Shown in pieces: positions 1 through 11,713 of a stretch of DNA of 64,000 bases. Below the pieces are notes generated by a model that saw only the letters and a program-made list of their open reading frames with translations, did no database searches and had not been told where the DNA came from. Position numbers and translations under genes: made by a program. Every line of letters begins with the position of its first letter. The stretch's first letter is position 1. The stretch comes from Wolfiporia cocos (Eukaryota > Basidiomycota > Agaricomycetes > Polyporales > Phaeolaceae). The stretch spans positions 1,178,001 to 1,242,000 of the forward strand of contig JACCLO010000015.1 of the NCBI GenBank assembly GCA_029448655.1. The letters run 5' to 3'.

Positions 1-661
1 CTTGTGCAAGCAATGCAGGATACTATCAAAGGTGAATTCTCAGCTGGAAACCTCTGCGTTAAATCTGCAGCATCTGTGTGTAGGACACCCATGAGTGGGC
101 ATCCCACACTGTGATGTACAAGATGGCAATGTGATGATCATATGCGACCCTCGCAAGAAGCACACGGGACTTGTCAACGACTTCAACCACAGCTGCCTAG
201 TGGATTTGCAACACTACGTGGATGCAGATGGTATCCGAGGCAGTCCCTTATCCAACAATGATTTTGACATGGTGGATGAACTCAAGAGAGAGCTGAAAGA
301 GAGGAAGGTGAGCTGCCATCTAAGTTCTTCACAATCTAAATTCAAACATCACTGCAGGGCATGCCCCAATTTATCTCTGTCTCTCTGCTTCAGGTTAGGA
401 GCATGAATTTGAATGGTGAACCTGTCAAAAGTGAACCTATTGAGCACACAGTGTGCCATGATCTTGAGTTGTTCTACTGGCTCTTGACCTGGATTGTACT
501 TTGCCACACTGATCATTTGAGCGTCCATGGGGCTTTGGCATGCAGCAGGTTATTTAATGCAGGCACCATGGGAGATGCATTTGAGTTAAACACTGACCAG
601 TGGGAAAGATGCCACTATCCGTGGTGTCACAGACTGACCTCTGGGGCACCCTCAGGCTATT
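1..661 (+). pseudogene. FunK1-type fungal protein kinase, 3' fragment
   Basis: Resembles the catalytic half of the FunK1 kinase family, which is expanded in Agaricomycetes. From about base 98 the frame reads GIPHCDVQDGNVMI, a variant of the HRDxxxxN catalytic loop with C in place of R, followed by a GLVNDFN segment in the place of the DFG/DWD metal site. A 50-nt intron (308-357, gtgagc..gcag, phase 0) joins ERK to GMPQFISVSLL, the usual G-TP-FM-ELL activation-segment region, and then HDLELFYWLLTWIV, a FunK1 hallmark. The 5' part lies outside the window. An in-frame TGA (92-94) lies directly upstream of the catalytic loop, so either another intron ends there or the copy is dead. Homology fades near 640. 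Family assignment is from motifs; activity is unlikely. Confidence 0.6.
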
Positions 662-1223
662 TGTTAGGGATTTTTAGGATTTGTTATGGCCTCACATGTA
701 TACTCCTACCCCTTAGCGCCCCTTCCTCGTCCTCTCTCTTACGTTAGATGCTAGACCCAGTAAATAGTCATGTGCACCCTCAGGTAGGCGCGCGTTCCCT
801 TCACGGTCACTATATCACTGTCACATTGTCACTTGTAGCACAGCCCCTGTAGTTACCTTAGTGCACAGGCCTGGTACTTTAGGGCGGCCATTACTGGCAT
901 GCTGTGACACATATATATAGGTTGTAGAAGATGGTCCTTACAGACCATCTTTTGGATTCTTGGCATTGGGCTTAGGCCCCTCTCTCATCTCACTCCCTGC
1001 ATGCTGGTTTGCCCACCTCGATGGTCTCGTCTCCTGGTGCATACCTGGCTAGTCTGGTAGCAGCTAGGGTCATAGCTCACCATCTGTTGCTGAGGGAGCT
1101 GCTCCCCATTCACTTGCCACCTTACGTTCGCTGTGGTATTAGGGGACTTAGGTCCTTTTGAGGATCCCCAGCAGGGCTGGTCACACAGCCTGTGAGTCTG
1201 TGTCAAGTGGTTATATTGTGTGT
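662..1223. repeat. Possible solo LTR or LTR-like repeat
   Basis: Begins TGTTAGGG directly after the kinase frame. It has a TATATATAGG box near 910 and one copy of the GCCATTACTGGC motif (888) that recurs in other LTRs of this window. The 5 bases before it (CTATT, 657-661) recur at 1224-1228, as a target duplication would. The right end would be GTGTGT rather than the usual CA, so the boundaries are uncertain. Confidence 0.3.
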
Positions 1224-1228
1224 CTATT

Positions 1229-1819
1229 GCTCACCTTATTGTGGTTAGCCATTTGATTCCGGCTTATGTAGTTTTTAGAGATTTAAGCCAGCTTTATCTG
1301 CTCAATGCAGATTAATCTGATTTCTCCTGTGCTAGTGGAGCACATCAGCAACTGTGAAGCACTAACAAAAGGCAGTTGGTAAATTAATCTAAGTGACTGA
1401 AACTCTACTCGTACCTGCCAGGAAGAATCTCAGACTCAAGGCAGAAAATTGGATGTACTCAAAGCAGCAGTCTTTGGCTATAGTATAAAGTTAGAGTCAG
1501 AGAATGTAGTCAGTGAGTCACACATTCAACTTCTTACTGCCCTTCTGATTCCAAGAGTGATTCAGACTCGTTTGATTGTTCCAATGTGCATTTCTCGATG
1601 TTCTAGCAAGCCTGTTGTAATGTAATTACAGTATGTATGCTATATATCAGAAGTAAAGATGTGCGATGCCATGGTACACTAATACCAGTGGCGGTGGCGG
1701 CGGAATCACAATGCGGGTGCTTATTCAGGCATGTAATTCAATGTCCGATGACACTCGTGGACAAGACTCTAGGCGGGGTTGCCCCTCCCCATTCCGACTC
1801 TCACCTTCGAGCCACAACA
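1229..1819. other. No gene recognised
   Basis: Moderately AT-rich sequence with only short open frames. No motif, repeat or RNA gene could be supported here. Confidence 0.4.
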
Positions 1820-3428
1820 ATGACCCACTCAGACCTTGCTTCCTGTCTCGTTGAAAGTAAAGGTGCCTCAGAATGGCTGGGTCACTGTCCTCGAGATTCC
1901 GTATGACATCTTCCCTGTCTATTCCTCAAAACATCGCAGGTGGTTGGACTATTTGGGCTACGCAATCACAGGCTCTGATGGAATCTTGTATCTACGGTCT
2001 TCCAAAGTCACAAATGGCGCGGTTGCATGCGACCTCGACCTCCCCATCTCTTCTAGAGAAGTCTACTTCTTTCACGTGAATGGCAGGGTCGCATTCGTTG
2101 ATTCGTATGTGATAACAACACTTTCAAGCCATTCCTCCTGCTCCCACGATAGCGACTTCCGACCCGCTCTCATTGAGCATGACTGTTACGGATCGAATAT
2201 CCGTTCAGCTGAAATAACCAAGTCGAGTTACTCAGTGTGTCGAGTAGTGCACTACTCGTCGGACTCCACAGAGTCGAGCATCGATATACTAGCTGCGGGC
2301 TTAATTGCTCAAGCCTTTGAGAACGAGTATAGGATCCTTGTAATTCAACAAGGTCGAGCTGAGGAACTCGACCAATATTTACAGCAGAGTCTTTATACTA
2401 CGTTTCTGTACCTGGGGTCATAGTGTCCTTGGTACTGCTACCATTAAGTCCATAAGGTTAGTACACTACGATAACTAAGCCGAAACGCTGCGGTTGAGCA
2501 CAACAATGGGTGAAACGCAGAAGCACAGTGGTTAGACACCAGATATCCACTAGAACCTGATACTCTACGGGACTATGGGCATAGGGCTGTTGTACATGAA
2601 ACGAGGGTCGCTGGTTGAGCAGAGAACCCTGGAAATAAACGCACGGTGATGCGGTTGAACGCTAAGTCCCCCTCTCCAGTGAGGTGTCGAAAATATACGA
2701 ATTTGTACGGACCGTAACAGTGACCGCAGATGCGTCTTCACAGGCACGGGGACTTATCAGGCGGCGCATCTATTGGCCTTCAGGAAAGGAGATGAGGCAA
2801 GCCATTATAACATGCATGCATGCTTATGTCTCACTCTACTTTCACAGTACATCGAACGACTGACAGAGGTCCGAAGCGGAGGGCAGCTCATCATAGACAG
2901 TATCAATGACCCAAGGAACGGGTTACTTTTGGGTGGGGGCATTCACTCACACTTGGATCACGGACAAATTGCTTTTCTACCGGTATATGGCACTGTCTCT
3001 TTGATGAAAGTGATTGCATGGCACTTACCCATGTTTTTATTTTCCACTTAGACTCCTGTTCGCTCATTGAAATCCTGTGATGTTGCCGGAGCTGACGATG
3101 CCAAGCCGGATATATATCGCCTGACTATCCAATCTTTTGGGGAAACCTCCCGGATAAGGAGATCGCAAGATCATGGCTTGGAAGCCATGCTATCATCTCC
3201 CCTTCCGGACGATTAGCCCCAGAGCTTATTTTAACCACGCTTTATGCTGGCGCAGCCATGAAGGCATGGGGACCGTCAGGTTCTGCCAAATTGCTGAGCA
3301 AGATCACGGACAAGGATTACTATCGCGAAGGCATCCACAAGAGAGGCACAGGTCAAGACGGAAAAGAACGTGAAAGAGAAAGGCAGGCAAAGAAGGAAGC
3401 CCAAGACCATCAGCAAAAGGCGAGATAG
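1820..3428 (+). pseudogene. HNH endonuclease-domain protein, interrupted by solo LTR
   Basis: Agaricomycete HNH-nuclease family. The upstream part (1836-2183) reads GWVTVLEIPYDIFPVY and RRWLDYLGYAI and reaches DFRPALIEHD. The reading resumes after 2720 with RRCVFTGTGTYQAAHLLAF and RKGDE, the C..TG..(A)AHL..KGDE core of the HNH fold. A GC-AG intron (2797-2847) joins KGDE to YIERLTEVRS; IDSINDPRNGLLL follows, which carries the conserved N of the motif. A second intron is 2983-3051. Near 3211-3216 a TAG ends the frame, but the family's C-terminus (TLYAGAAMKAWGP) continues one frame over to 3428, so a one-base loss or an unrecognised splice is present. The 5' start is unclear: ATG 1820 is in another frame. 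Function of the family is unknown beyond the predicted nuclease fold. Confidence 0.75.
2184..2719. mobile_element. Solo LTR, TGTTACGG family, inside HNH exon
   Basis: 536 bp bounded by TGTTACGG and CCGTAACA. The flanking 5-mers are ATGAC (2179-2183) and GTGAC (2720-2724), a duplication with one change. Removing the LTR plus one duplication restores the HNH reading frame across the insertion point. A relative in inverted orientation lies at 17716-18423; both share a GGTCGAG(CTGAGGAA)CTCGACC-like palindrome. No internal coding region remains, as expected after LTR-LTR recombination. Confidence 0.85.
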
Positions 3429-3508
3429 TAGATAAGCATAGATAAGCGACGTCAGACTGGTAAACATTATCAGACTGGTTTAGGCCGATAAAATATGTTT
3501 TGTGTTTT

Positions 3509-3650
3509 GACATCTGGGAAAATACCGTGGCATCTGGTAAATAGTTTCAAAGTCGCAGGTGGCATCTGGTGAAATACTTGGAAACTCATAGAGGCATCTA
3601 GTGAATTGTTGCACAGTTACAGAGGCATCTGGTGAAAGAGCCACCAGTTG
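3509..3650 (+). repeat. Short imperfect minisatellite, about 32-bp unit
   Basis: The core GGCATCTGGTGAAA recurs with 'catct' at 3531, 3563, 3595 and 3626 (spacing 31-32 bp) and a partial copy at 3511. A single further core occurs at 3840. Units have diverged. No coding role is visible. Confidence 0.6.
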
Positions 3651-5352
3651 CCAGGCCTGCTGATCTACCATGGGGCAGACAGTATTGGCTCAGATATTAT
3701 ATTGGGGCAAATTGCCCAGACTGATGGTAAATTTGGGGCACTCAAGGTACGTTGAACGTGTTTCAATATAGTATTTATTCAGAGTATGTGAGTATAATAC
3801 ATCAATACTGCACATGGTACCAAAGGTGCGAATACACTAGGCATCTGGGAGAAAGAATGAAACTATGGAGGTAAATGCACAAGTCGGTACTGTGGGCAGG
3901 AGGAAGTATGTCTTGCCATTACTAGGAAGGTGTGTATCCATGCCTCCGTCTCGTAGAGCTTCAGCAAGCACACAAGGCTTGCAGAAACTCAAGGGCTTGT
4001 TGGAAGTCGACACACTCAGCACGCGATGGTGCAATCACAGTTGCACATCGATCGGAGTCAATAGCGTGACAAGGCAGGAATGGCGGGGCACGTCGGGAGT
4101 CGGGGGGTTGATGATTGGGGCGGTATGGGCAGATGAGCCACCATTAGCATAAAAGGGGATGGATTGTACGTACCTACACTGTGCATTTGAATCTATCCAG
4201 ATGAAGTCCCTGGAGTCCGAAAGGGAGCACGTAGCCTCACGAGCGGGTGCCTACCCGTGAATTTCAACAGGGCTGCTATGGGCGGCATCAGCGGGCACAC
4301 AAAAGTATGGGCAGGACGCACCAAGATGATAGCAGAGGCAGTTGTGTGAGCTGTCATGGAAGGTGACTAGCATGCAAGTCAGCACGCACCTGGCTGGTCA
4401 ACATGAAAGTGGAGAGGTGTGCCTGTCTGGCACGGAAGCACAGCGAGGTGTTCTGAAGCCCACACTAGGGGGAGCACCGGGGATGGGAACACACCGTGCC
4501 TGCAGAGATGCGCGTTAGGGTAAATCTATACCTGAAAGCCACAAGCTGCATGGGATAGTGAGTGCAATTGAAGAAAAACCTTACAGACGCACCGTGAAGC
4601 CAGCCGATGAAGAGGATTTTGGAAGTGCATGCGGGTTGGGTGCAGTGCACGGGTGTGATCTCATTGCCACGGTGGGGAACGACCTAGAAAGGGAAGGCAG
4701 CGGAGTGAGTCCAGACCGGAAGGTGGTGCGATATGCACCTGGTTATGGAAAAGGGGCGCGTGGGGTATATAGTCAAGGAACGAAATGTACATACCTTACA
4801 TGTTCACTGAGACCCCATTACACTCGAACTAGAGAAATGCCAGGAAGTAGGGCACAGCTGGAATAGGCGCCGCCAGAACTTCAACAGAGGATGGGGGTGG
4901 CAATGGGCGGGAGTAGTGACACTTAATGTAAGCCAAAATATAGTTTAAAGAGAATGAGAGACATACCTGTAAGGACTCTACCGAACCTGCAACACCAAAT
5001 GATGAGCAGCGGTCAGTCTTTGCATATGGGATTTAATTTTTTGGACACGCACCATGTTCTAGCTGGGTGTCTTAAGAGAAACTAAGACGCCGGTAAGACT
5101 CCCCAATGAGCCTGCGAAAACGAATGGCCATAACAATGCAAATAACTGCGCATATAGTGATCACAGACAGACAATATTAAACTCGCAAGTGAATGACAAA
5201 TAGAGCTGTTGATTGGCCACCTACTCACACACAATCGTTCGTCAGGCTCCTCCTGAAGGTTGAGTGGGTGGTGCCACCTTGCCAATCCTTAGAGTTAAGC
5301 TAGGAATGAAAAGGCGCAGGGGTCAGAATGCGTCGCAAGCCAGTAGATAAGC
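3651..5352. other. No gene recognised
   Basis: Only short frames, none with a recognisable domain. Two diverged blocks (about 4965-5030 and 5085-5165) share 'gtaagactc..c..gagcctgc.a', suggesting an old local duplication. No promoter, RNA gene or transposon end could be supported. Confidence 0.35.
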
Positions 5353-5360
5353 TACAGGAG

Positions 5361-7035
5361 TAGGGTGCGGTGAAATAGACATCGCTGTCTATTTAACAGC
5401 TAAATAGCAATGGCCCTCTCTGAGGGTCTATTTAACACATGTAATTAACAGCTAATTTGACACACACACAACCAAAGACACACACCGGGGGAAGGGGGAT
5501 CGTGTGAAAGTGCCTTCCTGGTCCGGGCATCTAAGGCTGAAATGGCCAAGACAAGTCTGAGGTTCGCTCAAGACTGTCTGGCATTTATATAGTCCTACAT
5601 ATGTTTGTACATGTTATGGCGCCTTGGCACTGAGGTAATATACGTGCTACGTGGTGGCCAGTAAGGGCATCGGAGCGCGAGCGCTGGTACGGCTAGGGGA
5701 GCGCTGGAGGTCCATGGCAACGTAGCGGGATAGGCCCGATCGGTGGTTCTTGTTGATCGGGGGTTCGCCGGTAATGGCAGGGTTCTATGTCCGTGATCGG
5801 GGTGTCTGCCGACCAGGTTCCCAAGGACTGGTACTGAGGGGAAGGCACGTGGCGGCCCAGGTTCCCACGTGCTGGTACTAAAGGATGATGTCTGCCGGGA
5901 CTGTGGACTGGCCGGTATGGGCCGTGCGTGACGTAGGGTGATCGAGCGTGATCGGCTGCGATCGGTACGTAGAGTCCTGTGACTGCTAGGGTTCTCAGTC
6001 GTACAGGTGCTGCCCTGAGGTCGGTGTTCCTCGTAGACTAGGGTAGCTGGGGTTTAAGGCCTCCCATGGGCCTTAGTCCGTATAGTACATAGTCCGTGCC
6101 AGTAATGGCGTGAGTCCTTGGTCGGTAATGACCGGATAGCCAGTAATGGCGGTGGTTCGTGGAGACGGGAGGCGTAGGGTTCAGTTGGTTGGGTGGACAG
6201 GGTCCTAGCCGTTAGTCTGGGTGGTTGTGACCTGATGAGGTATGATCCAGGTAGCAGGGGGTTGGTCTGGTTAGGTGCTACTGGGCTCATCGTGGTTGGT
6301 TGGGGTCACGTGACTGTTGGTGGCTTTATGTTGGACTGGACATAGGATCTGGGACTAGGGTTCTTAGGCGGGGCTGGTGATGCTGTTAGCTAGTGCCCGT
6401 GGTGTTACGTGTGTAGGGATTGGATCTGGCTGAGGCATCGGGTTTCCAGCCTCGGGGGTGCTTTGATGATCGGAAAAGGTACTGTGCCTATGAGCTTGAA
6501 ATTGGCGTGTGACATAATTAGCAAGGGGGTCCGGGCATCCTGATTGGTTCCAATGGGCGCCTTTCAGGACTGCTCTACCAACAGGCAGCTGTCGCTGCCT
6601 GCCAAACCGCACCGCCCGCACCAAAAATATCGACCAAACGGGGAATTTCCTTTTTGTAAAAATGGTCCAGAAAATGTGCCATGCCATGATCATCTGAAAT
6701 GGCCGTAAATAGACACCTCTTTGTGTACCCTATACTTGAAGCATTGATGGAGCCAAGCAAGTCTAAATCTGGCAATAGCACGTCGTCGATAAGAGGCATC
6801 TTCAAATGAAGTGCTCAAACTGATACATGACTTTGTGGGAGTGCATCCCATTTTCCGACATAACCCAACACACAGCCTGTATGATGCAGCGGTCGGGGGT
6901 GATGATCCGCCCTGTCTATTTAACCCAATTTAACACTCGATTTTTGGCCCATCTCTATTTAACCGTAATTTACATGTAAGTTACACCTGCTAAATAGCAG
7001 CTGCTATTTAGCACTCTCTATTTCACCACGCCCTA
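5361..7035. mobile_element. hAT-like non-autonomous element no. 1 (8-bp TSD)
   Basis: Bounded by TACAGGAG at 5353-5360 and 7036-7043. Terminal inverted repeats are TAGGGTGCGGTGAAATAGA (left) and TAGGGCGTGGTGAAATAGA (right, reverse complement). Subterminal DNA is rich in CTATTTAAC and GCTAAATAGC repeats on both sides (5370-5455 and 6910-7020). No transposase frame is visible. A solo LTR with its own duplication (5458-6514) sits inside, so the original element was about 613 bp. An 8-bp duplication fits hAT, but KDZ and some other superfamilies also make 8 bp. Confidence 0.8.
5458..6514. mobile_element. Solo LTR, family A copy 1
   Basis: Begins TGACACACACAC and ends GCGTGTGACA, flanked by exact TAATT (5453-5457 and 6515-6519). 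1057 bp. Shares long similarity with 38856-39845, including ACCGGGGGAAGGGGG near the left end and TTGAAATTGGC near the right end. Contains several copies of the near-palindrome GCC(A/G)GTAATGGC and a TTTATATAG box near 5585. It lies within the 8-bp-TSD element 5361-7035 and therefore inserted later. Confidence 0.88.
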
Positions 7036-7043
7036 TACAGGAG

Positions 7044-9618
7044 AGACACATTAAAGAGCCAACTGGAAAATCTAAGGTAGTGAAAAGGCAATGGTGATGT
7101 TGGGTAAGGAAGTTATCATAAAGGGCAAGCTCATGTCGTCATTGGCCTAAAATGACATCATCAGTGGCAACACCTTCAACTGATATTGAATCATGCCCTA
7201 GTTCCCTTCGCGTAGCTCGCCGCCTTTGAGAGAAGGGTACCCATGCAGTACTCTATGTTCTTTCTCTTCAGTACTTCAGTGCTCGCAGGTAGGTGGCGGC
7301 TCATGCCTCTCCTACATTCGATTTCAGCTAACGCTGGTCCCACCCAACTACACAGCACATACAGTGCGTTGCATTGCAGCTCCCTGCCCCCAGTGTTGCG
7401 ATGATGAGTCCAGACAGTGTGTGCCATGTTGTGCGGTGCATGCCTAGGGTTACAATATATCTATATAGATAAGCTACGACTGTGAATTGCTAATCAAGTT
7501 CCAGCCTGACTGCGAAACGACAAATCTATACCAGTCTGGTAATTAGTTTCCCAGTCACGCGTTGAGTTTGACTGACACTTATAAGATGCCTTCAGAGTGG
7601 CGATTGAATGCCACTCTGCTGTCGACCCTTATCTGCACAGATAAGATCCCTCCTCAATCGGAAAGTACCTCCAGCACTGCTAAGCCACTGATAAGCCATC
7701 TCACGTTTTGCTGATGACCAACAAAGGGCTGAAAGGCGTGAGGCGCGTGAGCAGCGCAGAGGGCTGCACGGTACGGGGCTTGACGCGTTGGATATGGTAG
7801 CCATCTTGTGGGAACTCAACAATGGGCCGGCGTGCGTAGAGCTGCCTGCGTTGATCTCTGCCTTGGCGCGCTCTTGCCGCCGCCCTGACAGACAACCGGG
7901 GCAGCGTGAAAAGGCGATGGACGACACGCCGTACACACCCATGCAAGGACGCTCCGCTCCCATTCCTCTTGTGCCCTTTAGGAAGTCGGCAAGCACCTTG
8001 AGTTCTTGAAGCAGCGCGTGCTGTCGTTCCATGACGAGGTCCGTATGCTCGCGCCAGATAGTCCACTTGATCAGTTTCTGCAGCATGACAGCTGCGAGCA
8101 CCAGCGCCCGCCAGACAACAGCGCATATACTGACCGTCATGGTGTACTTGTTAATGGGAACAGCCGCGGTATGAGGTTCAAGATATTGTCGTCGTACTCG
8201 CCAAGCATGACCGAGTGCGACCTGAGTGAGCAGTGGCTTAAGCGCGGGAGGGAGCTGGCCCTTGGCCTCCCAGTTCTCTGCACGACGTCACCAATGTGCG
8301 CATACAGGCAGCGCAGACGAAGCACCTTTCTGTATCGCATCTTTCGGTCGGTGAGCCGCGCGCGTCGGCGCAAACGAAGACACTCACATCGCACAGGCCT
8401 CGTGCATGCCCTCATGAAGTAGAACCTGAAATTCAGCAGGACGATCTCGAGGCTCTGGGGGAGGTACGGTGCAAAATGGGCGTCGGGCGTGGACAAGTAG
8501 ATGACGAGCGTCTCGAGCGCAGACGTCCGGCTCGCATCGCCACTGCGACTCCACTTCTCCATTCGCGGCGCCATGTGCGTTGCGATCATCAAACGGGTGC
8601 CGGGCCGCGCTCTTCTCTGATCGATCGAACCAGCTATATCCACCGAGTGCACACCTTCTCGCCTCCCGCACCCTGCAGCTCTCCGCGGGTGATCCTCGCG
8701 ATGGTGGAGAGCGCGTTTACGCTCTCCGGCCCCGAAGGCTGTGCGAGCTCTCGCGAGTGTCTGGTGTGACTTCGCCGCCGACAGGAGAGTCTGGCACCAC
8801 TTCCGCGACGTGACAAGCTGGAAGACTGACGGGTGTCTGCACGCTGGAGGTGAGCATCCGAGTCGCGTTCTATGTCGCCCGTCGCCCGCCGCTGGTTGCT
8901 CGCCGCTGCCTGCTCATCGCACACCCCGCTGCCAATCCACACTCCATTGCCGCTCTGGGCCCAGGGGTCTGTTAAGCTTATCCAATCATTGCTGCGTGTG
9001 CTGGCGATTACTTCTGGCCTGAACCAGGTCCAGACGCGCTGTCGGGTACGTCCCATCTCGGAAGCTGGCCGCGGGGCTCCATGGGTGGCGCGCACCGAGG
9101 CCGACGTGCTGGAAGCGATTGCTATCACACTGCGCATTGTATAGAGATGAGGTTGAATACCCGTTGCGCTCGCGTCCGCAGACTCGCGCCTTTTGGCTAA
9201 ACATACTCGGGGCATTGACTGCAGAATGCACCCAGTTCGTAGTGTCGTTCAGTGCTCGCATTTCGTGGCAACCTCCTTCGAAAGGTGTTGCGGCTAGCAT
9301 GTTAGAAAGGTGTCCAGTGACAAGCTAACATACCCTCGATGCGTGTCCGAAGCTAGGAAACTTCGCAGGATGTGCTGATGAGATATAGTGCGAGCAGCGA
9401 AATGGACTGCATGTCCTTGCGAGTACATCTGTCCTCAAAGAAGGTATGTCTTCCTATGTGTAGAGGACGATGTGATTTTTTCAGGGCGTCCCACGGACCG
9501 CAGCAATTGACATATCGTTGCCCTAGCGATACGATATTCCAATGGATCGCTTCGTCTTGACTATTGGACGCATACAATGCATGTGTGACCTAGTACTGAC
9601 CTCCGCCGCGTCTCACAG
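7044..9618. other. No gene firmly recognised; possible LRR remnant on minus strand
   Basis: GC-rich from about 7590, with overlapping open frames on both strands. On the minus strand, 8137-8652 reads ALETLVIYLSTP and LPQSLEIVLLNFRF, with leucine spacing like LRRs of fungal F-box proteins, and 7592-8140 continues open in an adjoining frame. This is too weak for a family call. No clear splice chain or start was found on either strand. Confidence 0.25.
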
Positions 9619-10660
9619 ACTCCGCTACGGAAAACCACTTCTCGCTCTCATGCCCGCTCTATCCCAACGTGCGCACGACGCCTAACTACGCCGAAAACCC
9701 CTACATCGACCGCGCATGGCCGCAGGACCTGTGCCTCGACCTGCTCTCGCCGCCGCTCCCCACACTGAGCCTTCCGCGCAGGTTCAGCATCGCCGACAGG
9801 CCGCTCGTGACCTTCCGGAGGGTGGACACCTTGCTGGACAAGGAGGAGCTCGAGGCGCTACACGCGGAGCGGTATACCACGAGCGGCGTCGCCTGCGGAG
9901 GAGCGGGGAGAGCTGCCGTTGCTGTTCAGCGAGAAGATGTTCTGGTCGCTCCCGCCAGCGCTGTAAGTACGCGAGCTCCTGCTCGCGCCCGTGCGGCTGG
10001 GGAATGGGACGCTCGTCATGAGCACGGGCGGGCACCGGATGATAATGCTCTTCTCTGGGCTCGTGGACGTGGCGCTACCCGCAAATGGGATCGAGAACGT
10101 GGTTGTGTCTTTCGCGAGCGCGATGGAGGTGTGGGCCACGCATGTGCAGCGGGTGCTGGACGAGCATCACAAGGACGAGTGGAGGAAGAGCTGGTGGGCG
10201 CGCGATGGCGCCGAGAAATGCGTCGTGGCGAGAGCGTAACCTCCCCGAACACGAGGGCTGCCATGATGAGCGCGAGCCGTGCACGGCGTGAAAGGCGTAT
10301 CAGTGGAACTGGTACAAATAAGCGAACATCGGGGAGATGAACCGCGTGTTCGCGATGAGCGCTGACTTGGGGTGCCCGGCGGTGGGTGCTGATGAGGAAC
10401 GTACAAAGCATGCTCGGGTCGCTGCGCTTTCCAGACATCCACTTCCTCCCGATCGACCAGCCTGGGCTCTTCCGGATGCGGTACGTTTATGATGTTTTAC
10501 TTGACAGTTTGTGCTGTGCTCACAAGATGCATCTCAGCATGTTGCGGGTGATTGCTTGCACATCATGACGGGCACGGGAGTGCTCGAGGCCTAGACGCAC
10601 TGCATCTGGCAGTTCGTCTCGCGCGAGCTCCCAGGGCGCATTTGATGAGGTTACCCGCTG
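9619..10660 (+). pseudogene. PC-esterase/GDSL (trichome-birefringence-like) family protein, decayed 3' part
   Basis: The reading starts after an acceptor (tctcacag, about 9618) and gives CPLYPNVRTTP and RRFSIADRPLVTFRRVDTLL, then, one frame over near 9890, EERGELPLLFSEKMFWSLPP and a GT donor (9963). The next exon gives GNGTLVMSTGGHRMIMLFSG and a segment ending AMEVWATHVQRVLDEHH, later YQWNWYK-stop-ANIGEMN, then FPDIHFLPIDQPGLFRMR, an intron (about 10480-10539), and DCLHIMTGTGVLEA-stop-THCIWQFVS. This order and the C-terminal D-CLHI block fit fungal PC-esterase proteins, usually Golgi-type glycan O-acyl-modifying enzymes. The N-terminal GDS block is missing and there are at least two stops and a frame change. 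Family call is moderate; the pseudogene status is firm. Confidence 0.45.
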
Positions 10661-11145
10661 TCCTGACCGCCCATCTCGACGTCTGCTGTGAATGGGCGGG
10701 TGGTGGAATACACTGTCTCGTCGTAGGAGCGCTGCTGCGCTCGATGTATTTATGTGTAGGACCATCCTATTCCGTTTACCCTCGCCTCGACTCTACTCCA
10801 CATCCACTGCTGGGCCTGCATCGCCTCTTCCCCCCGCTAATTCTCTTTGCCGTGCGTGCGCCTTGTACTGGGCCGGATGGATGGATGCTGCGCTTCCTCC
10901 ACGCACACAGCAGTGACAGCACAAGAGATGGCTGGCTGGCTATGCAGATATGATAGTCCTTAGTCGTAGTTGTGCTGCCGGACTCAGCTCTGCGTTCCCT
11001 TCCGAGCTCGCGTTCTTGGTTATTGTTCATAGTTTCTCGGAAGGACGCACGCATACGTAGATGATACCGCACAATATATATCCCCGTATTGTATTGTCCG
11101 TGGCACAGGTCAAAGAGAATGAATGGAAGCTTAGGGGCATCGCAT
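10661..11145. other. No gene recognised
   Basis: Short overlapping frames only; no motif that would support a gene on either strand. Confidence 0.3.
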
Positions 11146-11630
11146 CTAGGCTGGGGCGACTGGTGAAGGGTCCAGAGGGAAGTCCCCCGTGGGAATGCTG
11201 AGTTTGAACATGCCGGCGGCATCCCCTCGACGCGCTTGCGTGACTGGCGCGTCCTCGCCACGGAGATCGCGTCGTCTCAGCTTTGTACCCGGGACGTATG
11301 CATGCGGTGACCACTGCCGTGGGATTCTGTATCTCGGCATTTACAAGGTCATCTGAGGGCGAGGATTCTCTAGAGCTGACTGAAGGACTTTGAAGCATAT
11401 TCCAAGTAGCTTCACCAGTGCTAATGTCGTTTTGATTTTCGGGAGTATTGGTAGGTGCATATCTAGGCACGAAAATGCTGCGAGACAGGGCAGCGCAGGA
11501 CGCGACGCGCGTCCCAAGAAATCACGTGTGCGCGTCAGGAGCACCGGCGCTCGCGAGCGCCGGCAGGTTCAAGGTCCGCATTCCCACGGGGGACTTCTCT
11601 CTGGCGCCCTCGTTCATAGGCTCAGCCTGA
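11146..11630. repeat. Inverted duplication with related short frames ('IPTGDF')
   Basis: The minus frame ending at 11146 finishes FKLSIPTGDFPLDPSPVAPA and the plus frame ending at 11630 finishes FKVRIPTGDFSLAPSFIGSA. The DNA around 'cattcccacggggGactt' is the inverted counterpart of the copy at 11175-11200. Both frames also share an AY..GTK..R segment further upstream. The copies point away from each other. The parent protein is not recognised. Confidence 0.6.
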
Positions 11631-11713
11631 GTATAGGAACGACTGTCTTTCTATGTTCAGGCTGATTTATGAGCCTACATCGCATCTTGCAAGAATCGAA
11701 ACTTATGGTATTG

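Noticed and set aside
662..1228. Firm call of a complete solo LTR at the kinase fragment
   Set aside because: CTATT flanks fit, but the right end lacks CA and no second copy in the window confirms the boundaries; kept only as a low-confidence feature.
8137..8652. Minus frame as an F-box/LRR gene
   Set aside because: Leucine spacing is suggestive, but there is no F-box, no start and no splice chain; not enough for a gene call.
9784..10284. Long minus-strand GC-rich frames opposite the esterase-like gene
   Set aside because: They are antisense shadows of the plus-strand coding sequence and contain no family motifs.
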